64,000 bases of DNA, taken from the NCBI RefSeq assembly GCF_002646595.1, contig NZ_PDUD01000020.1, positions 1 to 64,000 on the forward strand, given 5' to 3'. The DNA is from Flavilitoribacter nigricans DSM 23189 = NBRC 102662 (GTDB lineage Bacteria; Bacteroidota; Bacteroidia; Chitinophagales; Saprospiraceae). Of this stretch, positions 30,740 through 39,405 are shown one piece after another. Position numbers and translations under genes: made by a program. Under the pieces are notes generated by a model that was not told the origin of the DNA, did no database searches, and worked only from the letters and a program-made list of their open reading frames with translations. Each line of letters begins with the position of its first letter. Within the stretch, counting starts at the first letter, position 1.

Positions 30740-33004
30740 ATGACGAATTCCCAAAAGGTGTATTTACGGAGCAACGCAAGATCGTGGAAAGGAATAATTT
30801 TTTATCTGCTGCTCATCCTGACCACCGCTGCCGGAGCACAGGATCTGGAGCGGATGGATGTGGCATTTCGGGTCGGTGACCTTGACTTGCGCTACCCCCT
30901 GGCCGGCGGGCTGAACAGCCCACAGTTCTCTTTGGTGGATCTCGATAATGACGGATTACCCGATCTGCACGTATTTGACCGGGTGGGCAACCGGCAACTC
31001 ACCTTTCGGAATAACGGCTCAACCGGCGCATTTCCCTATGATTTCGCCCCCGAATTCGTCGCCGGATTCCCGGAGATCACCCACTGGATGTTGCTGCGTG
31101 ATTACAATGGTGATGGGATCATGGACATTTTCGCCTACGCGGATCAGAATTTTGATGCGGTAATGGTGTTTACCGGGTATTATGAAAACGGACAGATCCG
31201 TTTCGAACGATTTCAGTTCGATGCTCCCCGGAATGTGATCTATGTGCCCCGTGCCGGTGGCGGAAGCAACCAGTTGTACGTCAGTACGATCGATTACCCG
31301 GCGGTAGATGACGTGGACTGCGACGGCGATCTGGATATCCTTACGTTCAACCTCGTGGGCGGCTACGTGGAACTGTACGCCAACCAGTCCGTCGAGCGCG
31401 GTTTTGGTCAGGACAGCCTGATCTATCGGCTGCAAGAGGATTGTTGGGGTGGTTTTTTTGAAAGCGGGATCAGCAACGAAGTAGACCTGGCCGGCGCCCC
31501 GGGTGATTGTGTGGATCTGTTGCTGAACGGCGAACTGGAGACCCGTCATTCGGGTTCCACCTTGCTTACTTTTGATGCCGACGGCGATCAGGACAAGGAG
31601 TTGATCCTGGGAGATATTTCTTTCAATAGCCTCAATTTCCTGCACAATGGGGGAAACTGTGCCGAGGCCTGGATGAACGCTCAGGATCCCAATTTCCCCG
31701 CTACCGATGTACCGGCGGTGGTGCCGGTCTTTCCCGCCGCTTTTTATCTGGATATCGACCGGGATGGACTCAATGATCTGGTGGTGGCACCCAATGCCGA
31801 TCTCAATGCCTCGGACCGGGAGATCTGGTGGTACAAAAATATAGGTACAGCGACTAATGCGGATTTTCAACTGATCAAAAAAGATCTGCTAGTGGATGAA
31901 ATGATCGATCTGGGCTCCGGTGCCCATCCCGTTTTTTTCGATTACAACAAAGACGGTCTGCTGGATATCGTTCTGGCCAATTACAGTTTCTACGAACCGT
32001 TCGGAGCAAAGAACGCCCGGATATATGTATACGAAAATACCGGCACGGCTACCGCTCCGGCATTTCGGCAGGTAGAAGATGATTATCTGGATCTCAATCA
32101 GTTCAGTCAAAGTGCCTATGCCTTTACACCGTGTTTCGGTGATCTGGACGGTGACGGCGATCCGGATGCGGTCATTGGAGAACAGGGGGGACATTTGTTT
32201 TACGCTGAAAACATTGCCGGACTTGGCAATCCACCGGTTTTCGCTGCAGCTCAGTACGATTACATGGGTATCAATGTGGGGCAGGCCAGTACGCCGCAGA
32301 TCGTTGACCTCAACCGGGATGGACTACCCGATCTGGTGATCGGAGAGCGTAACGGTAACCTGAATTACTTTCAGAATAAGGGCACGGCCGAAGATCCGGT
32401 CTTTTCGGCGGAACCGGATCAGATGGTACTGGGTGGGGTAGATGCCCGTATCCCCGGATACACCACCGGCTACGCTGCACCCGTTTTCTTTGAAAAGGAG
32501 GGAGCGTGGCAACTACTCATCGGAACGGAAACCGGTCGTCTGGAACTATACGACAACATTGACGGCAATCTCGACGGCACCTTCAATCTGGTGACTGAGC
32601 ACTACGGAGCAGTCCGGGAGGGAATCCGGACGCATCCGGCCCTGGCGGATCTGGACGGTGACGGATTGCTGGAACTGGCCGTGGGCAATTTCAGCGGAGG
32701 TTTGGCTCTTTTTCAGACCGGCTTAGCGGGCGGAACTCCCGTAGCGGTACGCAACCGCCCCGCCTTACTGGATGACCTGCGGGTGTGGCCTAATCCGTCT
32801 ACCGGGCGGGTACTGCTTCGGCTGGAAGGGGATGGGGGCGATGGCCAGCTTTCGGTATTTGATGCGAGAGGACAAGTCGTAGACCGGCGCACCTGGAACG
32901 GTGGGCAGCAGGAATTGCAGGTGTCGACCTGGCCGTCCGGAGTTTATATCATTCGCTTCGAGGATAGAAGAGGCGTTCGAACCCGCCGACTGATCGTCGA
33001 ATAG
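30740..33004 (+). CDS. FG-GAP/VCBS repeat T9SS cargo protein
   Basis: A 754-residue secreted protein. An N-terminal signal (GIIFYLLLILTTAAGAQ) is followed by repeated FG-GAP/VCBS units with calcium-loop patterns DLDNDGLPD, DYNGDGIMD, DVDCDGDLD, DADGDQDKE, DIDRDGLND, DYNKDGLLD, DLDGDGDPD, DLNRDGLPD and DLDGDGLLE, which fold as an integrin-type beta propeller. The last 80 residues are a T9SS sorting domain (LRVWPNPSTGRVLLRL ... RRLIVE). The protein is probably surface-attached; the ligand is unknown. Similar orphan propellers are common in gliding Bacteroidota. Confidence 0.92.
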   Translation: MTNSQKVYLRSNARSWKGIIFYLLLILTTAAGAQDLERMDVAFRVGDLDLRYPLAGGLNSPQFSLVDLDNDGLPDLHVFDRVGNRQLTFRNNGSTGAFPYDFAPEFVAGFPEITHWMLLRDYNGDGIMDIFAYADQNFDAVMVFTGYYENGQIRFERFQFDAPRNVIYVPRAGGGSNQLYVSTIDYPAVDDVDCDGDLDILTFNLVGGYVELYANQSVERGFGQDSLIYRLQEDCWGGFFESGISNEVDLAGAPGDCVDLLLNGELETRHSGSTLLTFDADGDQDKELILGDISFNSLNFLHNGGNCAEAWMNAQDPNFPATDVPAVVPVFPAAFYLDIDRDGLNDLVVAPNADLNASDREIWWYKNIGTATNADFQLIKKDLLVDEMIDLGSGAHPVFFDYNKDGLLDIVLANYSFYEPFGAKNARIYVYENTGTATAPAFRQVEDDYLDLNQFSQSAYAFTPCFGDLDGDGDPDAVIGEQGGHLFYAENIAGLGNPPVFAAAQYDYMGINVGQASTPQIVDLNRDGLPDLVIGERNGNLNYFQNKGTAEDPVFSAEPDQMVLGGVDARIPGYTTGYAAPVFFEKEGAWQLLIGTETGRLELYDNIDGNLDGTFNLVTEHYGAVREGIRTHPALADLDGDGLLELAVGNFSGGLALFQTGLAGGTPVAVRNRPALLDDLRVWPNPSTGRVLLRLEGDGGDGQLSVFDARGQVVDRRTWNGGQQELQVSTWPSGVYIIRFEDRRGVRTRRLIVE

Positions 33005-33078
33005 GAGCTACGGATTAAAATTCCACCCATTGGTGAAGAAAAGCCGTCCGCAAATAGCCGAAAGCGCTGATCTCCCTC

Positions 33079-33086
33079 TAAATTTG
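33079..33086 (+). promoter_or_regulatory. -7 promoter element of the methyltransferase gene
   Basis: TAAATTTG, an exact TAnnTTTG match 27 bases before the ATG at 33114. No TTG stands at the right distance, so the -33 half is weak. Its place supports the 33114 start over an upstream TTG at 33030. Confidence 0.5.
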
Positions 33087-33113
33087 CGGCCACAAACAAG
33101 AATCTTATTGATC

Positions 33114-34046
33114 ATGATAAATCAGAACTGGCTGGATTTGCTGGTCAGCCCGGTCACCGGACAAGCCCTGCAAAACGATACTGAGGAGGATGGGGCCTTA
33201 CGCAGTGTTGATGGTATGGAAAGCTTTCCGGTGGTAGCCGGCGTACCGCATCTATTGGTACCGGAACCCGTTGCGATAGATTCGACCGGTGAGGTGCACC
33301 GGCAATTAGGAACTACCTTCCGGTACCGGGAACATTACCGGAAGGATGCTGAGGTATTCGACTATTTCCTGGCGTACGAGGATGGCGCCAGCCGCCACGA
33401 AGCTCGCCGCCTCCACGAGATGATCGCCCGGGAAGTTCCCCGGGAAGCTGGTACGGTGCTGGACGTCGGTTGTGGGAACGCCTGGGTAGCCGGACATTTC
33501 TGCCCCCGGGGCAAAGCGGTGATCTCTATGGATATCGCTCCCCGCAATCCGGAAAAAGGCCTGCAGTTGTACCCCTTTCCTAATCACCTGGCGCTGGTGG
33601 CCGACGTTTACGCGTTGCCCTTTCCGGACGGAAGCCTGGATACCATCATCGCATCGGAGATCATTGAGCACGTCGCTGATCCCGGCCTGTTTCTGGAAAA
33701 ACTACTGAAGGCTCTGCGGCCGGGTGGAAAATTGATCCTCACCACGCCATTTGACGAAAAGATTTCCCATTCTCTCTGTGTCCATTGCAACCAGCCCACT
33801 CCCCAGCACGCCCATCTGCATAGCTTTACCAAAGACAGCCTGGCCAGGTTGATACGGCGGGATCAGGTAGATAGCTTACAGATGAAAACGTTCAGTAATA
33901 AGGCGCTGACCAAACTGCAAACCCACCCCTTACTCCGCCATTTTCCCACTTCGCTCTGGAAGTTGGTTGATGATCTGGCCAATACCATTGTGCGAAAACC
34001 GGCCCGGCTGATGCTCGTCGCGGAGAAAATATCCCAGATAGATTGA
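33114..34046 (+). CDS. class I SAM methyltransferase with Trm112-like N-terminus
   Basis: A 310-residue soluble protein. Residues 1-45 (WLDLLVSPVTGQAL ... FPVVAGVPHLL) look like the Trm112/UPF0434 element often fused to methyltransferases, though the zinc cysteines are absent. The methyltransferase_11-type core follows: motif I VLDVGCGNAWVAG, acidic strand end ISMDIAP, and SEIIEHVADPGLFLEKLLKALRPGGKLILTTP. Such fusions usually act in small-molecule, quinone or glycan methylation; the substrate here is unknown. The start is ATG 33114; a longer TTG reading from 33030 would bury the promoter element. Confidence 0.85.
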   Translation: MINQNWLDLLVSPVTGQALQNDTEEDGALRSVDGMESFPVVAGVPHLLVPEPVAIDSTGEVHRQLGTTFRYREHYRKDAEVFDYFLAYEDGASRHEARRLHEMIAREVPREAGTVLDVGCGNAWVAGHFCPRGKAVISMDIAPRNPEKGLQLYPFPNHLALVADVYALPFPDGSLDTIIASEIIEHVADPGLFLEKLLKALRPGGKLILTTPFDEKISHSLCVHCNQPTPQHAHLHSFTKDSLARLIRRDQVDSLQMKTFSNKALTKLQTHPLLRHFPTSLWKLVDDLANTIVRKPARLMLVAEKISQID

Positions 34047-34055
34047 ACATTTTGA

Positions 34056-34121
34056 GACTCCCGGAAATTACAAAGAAGACAGTAGGATGTAATACGTCTT
34101 CAGGGAGTCATTACCTTTTTT
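34056..34121 (+). terminator. possible hairpin terminator
   Basis: GACTCCC (34056-34062) pairs with GGGAGTC (34103-34109), and the inner GAAGAC and GTCTTC also pair; ATTACCTTTTTT follows. The loop is long, so strength is uncertain. The remainder of the gap to 34467 shows no gene. Confidence 0.4.
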
Positions 34122-34371
34122 GGGTGTGACCTTTGACAATAAATTCTACTGCATTCGGTTTATATCAATACTGTTACCGGGCTTGCATAAAAGCCTGACA
34201 CGCTGAAAGTTGAACAAGTTGATTAAGAGTGAGATTAATGCACCTGCAGTGGCTGGCCCGCGGGGTGATTCCCTATGTAGTTCGCTGAGCTGAACTTACT
34301 GCATACCTCGTATTTGGAGCTTTTATTTCCTGCAGCAGCTAATCTTCACGCTTTAAAACCATCGAAAAAAA

Positions 34372-34404
34372 TTGAATTTACACTGAAGACCGTTTTTAAG
34401 TTTC
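34372..34404 (+). promoter_or_regulatory. putative promoter of the XRE regulator
   Basis: TTG at 34372-34374, a 22-base spacer, then TAAGTTTC at 34397-34404, one base off TAnnTTTG. The start codon is 63 bases downstream. Confidence 0.35.
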
Positions 34405-34467
34405 CTAATAATAGCAAGTGACTCAGAACGATCTTCAGGTTGCTTTTTGGCTTAAAACTCCGCACTC

Positions 34468-34794
34468 ATGATATTGCCCAAAAACATCAGGTACCTGCGT
34501 AAAAGCAGAGGGCTTACCTACGGTGATCTGGAAAAAGAATTAGGTTGCTCCAAGGGTTCCATAAAGGAATACGAGAGTGGCAATTCTGTTCCGGAATTAA
34601 CCGAAATGGCCGCAATGGCCCAATTTTTTAGAGTTGCTCTGGATGACTTAATGTTCAGAGATATTTCCAAACGGGGGCGTTCTGACCTTCCCCAGCAAAA
34701 TGGAGCGGACATATCGGGAAAAGATATGCACAGCTTACTGGCGCAAACCAAACAGCGCATTGAACAATTGAAGAAAAAGATCAAGGATCGCTAG
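34468..34794 (+). CDS. XRE-family HTH transcriptional regulator
   Basis: A 108-residue DNA-binding protein. Residues 5-65 form a Cro/C1-type helix-turn-helix (IRYLRKSRGLTYGDLEKELG, then CSKGSIKEYESGNSVPEL and a final helix with LDDLMF). A polar linker and a C-terminal amphipathic helix (LLAQTKQRIEQLKKKIKDR) suggest dimerisation by coiled coil. No antitoxin partner or phage gene is nearby. It lies 196 bp ahead of the amidase gene, which has its own promoter-like site. Its target is unknown. Confidence 0.88.
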   Translation: MILPKNIRYLRKSRGLTYGDLEKELGCSKGSIKEYESGNSVPELTEMAAMAQFFRVALDDLMFRDISKRGRSDLPQQNGADISGKDMHSLLAQTKQRIEQLKKKIKDR

Positions 34795-34938
34795 TGATGA
34801 GGAATTACTGTGAGCTGAGCATTACCAGCTCCAACTGACTCACCTCCGGTATCCGGCCGGTGGGAGCAATGCTACTTTTTAGAAGCGCGGACTTCCACCG
34901 GATAAACTCACCTTTTATCGGCTTTTCCAATGGCAAGC

Positions 34939-34968
34939 TTGTATCTTTTCTCCAGAATGCTAATCTTG
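34939..34968 (+). promoter_or_regulatory. aguB promoter
   Basis: TTG at 34939-34941, a 19-base spacer, then TAATCTTG at 34961-34968, one mismatch to TAnnTTTG. The ATG is 22 bases downstream. Confidence 0.5.
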
Positions 34969-34990
34969 CCGCACAAAATCGCAAATAGAC

Positions 34991-35875
34991 ATGAGTAAAA
35001 TAAAAGTAGGTATCGTCCAGCAGGCCAGTACGGATGATCGCCAGGCCAATATCGAAAAGAGCATGGCCGGCATCCGCAAATGTGCAGCGGAAGGTGCCGA
35101 ACTGGTCATCCTGCAGGAATTGCATACCGGCATTTATTTCTGCCAGGCCGAAGACGTCGACAAATTTGATATGGCCGAAAGTATTCCCGGACCATCGACC
35201 GATGCCTTTGGGGAACTGGCGCGCGAACTGGGCATCGTCCTGGTCCTTTCTCTGTTCGAAAAGCGTGCGCCGGGCATTTACCACAATACGGCCGTCGTGA
35301 TGGAAAAAGACGGCAGCATGGCGGGCAAATACCGGAAAATGCATATACCGGACGATCCGGCCTATTACGAAAAATTCTATTTCACTCCCGGAGATATGGG
35401 CTTTGATCCCATCGATACTTCCGTGGGCCGCCTGGGTGTATTGGTCTGCTGGGATCAGTGGTATCCGGAAGCGGCCCGTCTGATGGCTCTCGCCGGGGCG
35501 GAAATGCTGATCTATCCGACCGCGATCGGCTGGGAAAGTACGGACCCGCAGGAGGAAAAAGACCGGCAGTTCGGCGCCTGGCAAACCATTCAGCGCGGCC
35601 ACGCCGTAGCTAACGGTCTGCCGGTAATTGTGGTGAATCGAACGGGAATGGAAAAGGACTGGACCGAAGTGACCGGAGGCATTCAATTCTGGGGGCAGAG
35701 CTTTGTTGCCGGGCCGCAGGGGGAATTACTCTACGTAGCGCCCGCCGATGAAGAAGTCACCCACGTGCTGGAAATCGATAAGCAACGCACCGAGGATGTA
35801 CGACGGATCTGGCCTTTCTTCCGGGACCGGCGCATTGATGCCTACGATGGTTTGTTGAAGCGATATCTGGTGTAA
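34991..35875 (+). CDS. aguB: N-carbamoylputrescine amidase
   Basis: Hydrolyses N-carbamoylputrescine to putrescine, CO2 and ammonia, the last step of the agmatine route to polyamines. The 294 residues match AguB. The nitrilase-superfamily triad is Glu43 (LQELHTG), Lys116 (KYRKMHIPDD) and Cys153 (VCWDQWYPE). The YYEKFYFTPGD and IGWES segments are typical of the AguB subgroup. Agmatine deiminase, its usual partner, is not in the window; an arginine deiminase lies 16 kb away. The gene converges with argH and shares a strong hairpin with it. Confidence 0.9.
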   Translation: MSKIKVGIVQQASTDDRQANIEKSMAGIRKCAAEGAELVILQELHTGIYFCQAEDVDKFDMAESIPGPSTDAFGELARELGIVLVLSLFEKRAPGIYHNTAVVMEKDGSMAGKYRKMHIPDDPAYYEKFYFTPGDMGFDPIDTSVGRLGVLVCWDQWYPEAARLMALAGAEMLIYPTAIGWESTDPQEEKDRQFGAWQTIQRGHAVANGLPVIVVNRTGMEKDWTEVTGGIQFWGQSFVAGPQGELLYVAPADEEVTHVLEIDKQRTEDVRRIWPFFRDRRIDAYDGLLKRYLV

Positions 35876-35918
35876 ACGGATGGGTAAGGAGCCCTTCCTT
35901 TTAAATAGATCAAATTGT

Positions 35919-35956
35919 CGTTCGGCGGTCTGCAGCCAGGTGCAGACCGCCGAACG
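35919..35956. terminator. shared hairpin between convergent aguB and argH
   Basis: A perfect 16-bp stem, CGTTCGGCGGTCTGCA with its complement at 35941-35956, and a 6-base loop. GATCAA (35909) and TTGATC (35958) extend it. No long U-tract follows on either strand, but its place between two stop codons suggests bidirectional transcript end formation. Confidence 0.65.
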
Positions 35957-35961
35957 CTTGA

Positions 35962-37293
35962 TCAGGATACCAGTTGACTGATCTTATCTTCAATTTCTGC
36001 AAATCCGAAACCGGCCCAGATCCGCTCCCATTTGGCATTCACTTCCCGGTGATTGAGATTGCCAATGCTCCCTTCGTGGGTATGTTGCACCTCCCGGGGC
36101 GGATTAAAATCACCGCTCTCTATCTGGCGACCCACTTCCTTGTAGGCATCCCGGAAAGGCATTCCGCTCAGCACCAAACGATTGACTTCCTCCACACTGT
36201 AGAGATAAATGTATTTGTCGTCGTCCAGAATATTATCCTTGATCCGGATCTGTTGCAGGGCGTAACTGGCGATAGCGAGGCTGTCCTTCAGACTTTCAAT
36301 AGCCGGAAAGATCATTTCCTTGAGCAACTGGAAATCGCGATGGTAACCTCCGGGCAGGTTCCCTGTGAGCTGACTGACCTGTGCGGGCAGACTTTGCAAC
36401 TGATTGCAGCGGCCGCGTATCAGCTCGAATACATCCGGGTTTTTCTTATGCGGCATAATACTGGAACCGGTCGTCAGTTCATCCGGGAAGGAAATGAACC
36501 CGAAATTCTGATTCATGAACAATACCGTATCCATGGCCAGTTTACCCAGGGTGTGCCCGATGCCGGCCAGGGCGAAAGCCAGAAAATGTTCCGTCTTTCC
36601 CCGTCCGAGTTGGGCGTGCACTACATTGTAATTCAGATCGTCGAAGGCTAGTAATTCGGTGGTTAATTTACGGTTCAGCGGGAAAGAGGAACCGTAGCCG
36701 GCCGCCGATCCCAGCGGGTTCTGGTTATTGATCTTAAACACGCTCTGTAGTAGCTGCAGGTCGTCGGTCAGCGATTCGGCGTAAGCACCGAACCACAATC
36801 CAAAAGAAGAGACCATGCCCACCTGCAGGTGAGTATATCCAGGCATTAAGCGGTGCTGGTATTGCTGCGAGAGTGATTGCAGGGTCTGGAACAATTCGCT
36901 TATACCCTCGGCGATCGCCGCCATTTCCGCCCGGAAATACAGCCGAAGATCCACCAGTACCTGGTCGTTGCGGGACCGTCCGCTGTGGATCTTTTTTCCC
37001 ATTTCTCCCAGACGTTCGGTGAGCAGCATCTCTACCTGGGAATGCACGTCTTCAATACCGTCTTCAATGGTAAATTTACCCGCCAGTACCTCCTGGTAAA
37101 TGGCTTTCAGGGCAGCGGCCAGTTGCGGCAGTTCTTCCTTTTCGATCAATCCAATGCTGGTGAGCATTTCGATATGGGCCAGAGAGCCCTGGATATCGTA
37201 GCGGGCCAGTTCGAGGTCCAGTTCCCGGTCACGTCCGACGGTGAAACGATCTATCTCCTGATCTACGGTGTAATCCTTTTGCCAAAGTTTCAT
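35962..37293 (-). CDS. argH: argininosuccinate lyase
   Basis: Splits argininosuccinate into arginine and fumarate, the last step of arginine synthesis. The 443 residues fit the family. The fumarase-superfamily signature GSSIMPHKKNPD is intact, as are SGRSRNDQ (substrate loop) and the TGYTHLQ-like MPGYTHLQVGM segment. It is the last gene of the minus-strand arginine cluster; its ATG overlaps the argE stop by 4 bp (ATGA), indicating translational coupling. Confidence 0.97.
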   Translation of the reverse strand: MKLWQKDYTVDQEIDRFTVGRDRELDLELARYDIQGSLAHIEMLTSIGLIEKEELPQLAAALKAIYQEVLAGKFTIEDGIEDVHSQVEMLLTERLGEMGKKIHSGRSRNDQVLVDLRLYFRAEMAAIAEGISELFQTLQSLSQQYQHRLMPGYTHLQVGMVSSFGLWFGAYAESLTDDLQLLQSVFKINNQNPLGSAAGYGSSFPLNRKLTTELLAFDDLNYNVVHAQLGRGKTEHFLAFALAGIGHTLGKLAMDTVLFMNQNFGFISFPDELTTGSSIMPHKKNPDVFELIRGRCNQLQSLPAQVSQLTGNLPGGYHRDFQLLKEMIFPAIESLKDSLAIASYALQQIRIKDNILDDDKYIYLYSVEEVNRLVLSGMPFRDAYKEVGRQIESGDFNPPREVQHTHEGSIGNLNHREVNAKWERIWAGFGFAEIEDKISQLVS

Positions 37294-38363
37294 GCTTGCT
37301 CGATCTTTAATCCTTCCATTAATTGAATGTAAAGTGCTATCCCTTCCCGGATCTCGGAGATCCTGATGTATTCGTCCGCCGTATGCGAGCGGGCGCTGTC
37401 TCCGGGGCCGATCTTGAGAGTCGGAAAAGCCATCAGGGCCTGATCCGACAGGGTAGGGGAGCCAAAGGTAGTTAATCCCAGCGATCTGCCCCGCTGCACG
37501 ATGGGGTGATCTTCCTCCAGCCGGGAGGAATTGAGGCGGTAGGACCGGGCCTTCAGGATCGATTTGGTATTGGACTGCAGAATGGTAAAGGCATCCCAGT
37601 TGCTGTACAGTTCGTTGGTGCGTACGTCGATCACGAAGTCGCAGCGGTCCGGCACGACATTGTGCTGGGTACCGGCTTTGATCTGGGTAACGGTGGCTTT
37701 TACCGGCCCCAGCATGGGGGAGACTTCCGGGAATTGGAAGTTCCGGATCCAGTTGATGTCTTCCAGCGCCAGATACAGTGCATTGATTCCCTCGTCCCGG
37801 GCCGCGTGGCCGGATTTTCCGATCGCTTCCCCATCGATCACCATCAGTCCCTTTTCGGCGATCGCCATTTGCATCTGGGTCGGTTCTCCTACTATCCCCA
37901 GCTGGATCTCACCCAGCTCCGGCAGCAGGGAGGCAATTCCATTCGCGCCGGAGATCTCTTCTTCCGCCGTGGCGGCCAGGATCAGATTATAAGGAAGATC
38001 ATCCCGGTAATAGAAATGGAGAAAGGTAAACAACAGGCTCACCAGTGGTCCTCCGGCATCGTTGCTGCCCAGACCAAAAAGTTGATCGTCTTCCACCTCC
38101 GGTACAAAGGGATCCCGGGAATATCCGGAAGCCGGCTTCACGGTATCGTGGTGAGAATTGAGCAGAATGACCGGCAGCCCGTCCTGCCAGTGTTTATTAC
38201 GGGCCCAGACGTTGTTCCCATTTTGCTGAACGGCCACACCCCGGTCCTTAAGGATAGCAAACAGGATGGCCGCAGTGCCTTCTTCTTCCCGGGAAAAGGA
38301 AGGCGTGCCGATCAATTGGTGCAGCAGCTCTACTGCGGATTGGGTAGCGGAGTCTATGGTCAT
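37290..38363 (-). CDS. argE: M20 deacylase, acetylornithine/succinylornithine deacetylase-type
   Basis: Zinc-dependent hydrolase that removes the N-acyl group; in Bacteroidota the substrate is expected to be N-acyl-citrulline, since carbamoylation precedes deacylation. The 357 residues include the metal site LLNSHHDTVKPA, the bridging GLGSNDAGGPL Asp, the catalytic Glu pair in ATAEEEISG and a late metal His (DSARSHTADEY). Its position between argB and argH, with a 4-bp overlap to argH, places it in the arginine pathway. Acyl specificity cannot be read directly. Confidence 0.92.
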   Translation of the reverse strand: MTIDSATQSAVELLHQLIGTPSFSREEEGTAAILFAILKDRGVAVQQNGNNVWARNKHWQDGLPVILLNSHHDTVKPASGYSRDPFVPEVEDDQLFGLGSNDAGGPLVSLLFTFLHFYYRDDLPYNLILAATAEEEISGANGIASLLPELGEIQLGIVGEPTQMQMAIAEKGLMVIDGEAIGKSGHAARDEGINALYLALEDINWIRNFQFPEVSPMLGPVKATVTQIKAGTQHNVVPDRCDFVIDVRTNELYSNWDAFTILQSNTKSILKARSYRLNSSRLEEDHPIVQRGRSLGLTTFGSPTLSDQALMAFPTLKIGPGDSARSHTADEYIRISEIREGIALYIQLMEGLKIEQA

Positions 38364-38413
38364 GAAGGTATAATTTTGGGAATTTAGAGGATAGCAGGTA
38401 GGCCTGATCGGTG

Positions 38414-39184
38414 CTAACTGATAACGGTTGCTTTACCCGCTGCCATCGCTGCCGGATTGCCGATCACGATCTCACTCACCCCCGCATCCAGCCCGGCAAA
38501 AGCATTATCCAGTTTCGGGATCATCCCGTCGGTTATAATGCCATCCGCTTTGTATTGGAGATAAGATGCCCTATCCAGTCGGCTGATCACCGAATTGTCA
38601 TTGGATGGGTCCTTCAGCACTCCCGGTCTTTCGAAGCTATATTGCAGGTGTACCCGGTAGTGGGGCGCCAGCGCCACGGCGAGCCGGGAGGCGATGGTGT
38701 CGGCATTGGTGTTCAGCAGTTGTCCTTTACCGTCATGGGTAATGGCACAACATACGGGAACCAGGCCGCCGCTCACCAGATGTTTGAAGGTATCCACCCC
38801 AACGGCATCGATATCTCCGGCAAAACCATAGTCAATATCCTTTACGATCCTTTTGTGGGCCAGAATGGTATTCCCGTCCGCTCCGCTCAGGCCGATGGCC
38901 GGGCACTGCATGGCCTGCAGGCGGGCCACGAGTCCCTTATTGATTAATCCGGCGTACACCATGGTCACGATCTCCAGAGTAGCCGCATCCGTGATGCGCC
39001 GCCCGTTGATCATCTTCGGTTCAATGCCGAGTTCCTTGATCAGTTCGTTGGCGCGGTTCCCACCGCCGTGCACGAGGATCTTATGCCCTTCCATAGCGGT
39101 AAAAACCCGCAGCATTTCCAAAAGCTGATCTTCATCCGCGAGCAGCTTCCCGCCGATCTTAAGTATATTCAGGATATCCTGCAT
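38414..39184 (-). CDS. argB: acetylglutamate kinase
   Basis: Phosphorylates N-acetyl- (or N-succinyl-) glutamate with ATP, step two of the pathway. The 256 residues match the short, arginine-insensitive form: no N-terminal regulatory helix is present. The amino-acid-kinase fold shows LKIGGKLL at the start, LVHGGGNRAN, the substrate region NGRRITDAATLEIVTMVYAG and LSGADGNTI. The stretch between it and argF' is filled by a heptamer repeat tract. Confidence 0.95.
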   Translation of the reverse strand: MQDILNILKIGGKLLADEDQLLEMLRVFTAMEGHKILVHGGGNRANELIKELGIEPKMINGRRITDAATLEIVTMVYAGLINKGLVARLQAMQCPAIGLSGADGNTILAHKRIVKDIDYGFAGDIDAVGVDTFKHLVSGGLVPVCCAITHDGKGQLLNTNADTIASRLAVALAPHYRVHLQYSFERPGVLKDPSNDNSVISRLDRASYLQYKADGIITDGMIPKLDNAFAGLDAGVSEIVIGNPAAMAAGKATVIS

Positions 39185-39293
39185 AATTGAAATTTAAAAA
39201 TTAATAGGAGAGATCGACTAAAGGAACTTTGGAAGGCAGGATGTTGAGCACAAAGAAATCGAAAACATCTCAGGGCCAGAAAAAACCAACCCC

Positions 39294-39405
39294 CCATCAA
39301 CCATCAACCGTCAACCATCCACCATCAACCATCAACCGTCGCCCGTCTACCATCCACCGTCAACCATCAACCGTCGACCGTCAACCGTCCACCATCTACC
39401 ATCTC
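39294..39405. repeat. heptamer tandem repeat, 16 copies
   Basis: Sixteen consecutive 7-bp units of pattern CC(A/G)TCNN, mostly CCATCAA and CCGTCAA, keep perfect register from 39294 to 39405. On the minus strand the unit reads TTGATGG/TTGACGG. The tract lies between argF' and argB and extends over the argF' stop codon (39396-39398) and its last codons. Confidence 0.9.

Noticed and set aside
33030-33113. N-terminal extension of the methyltransferase from a TTG
   Set aside because: It would translate through the -7 promoter element; the ATG at 33114 gives the usual Trm112-like start.
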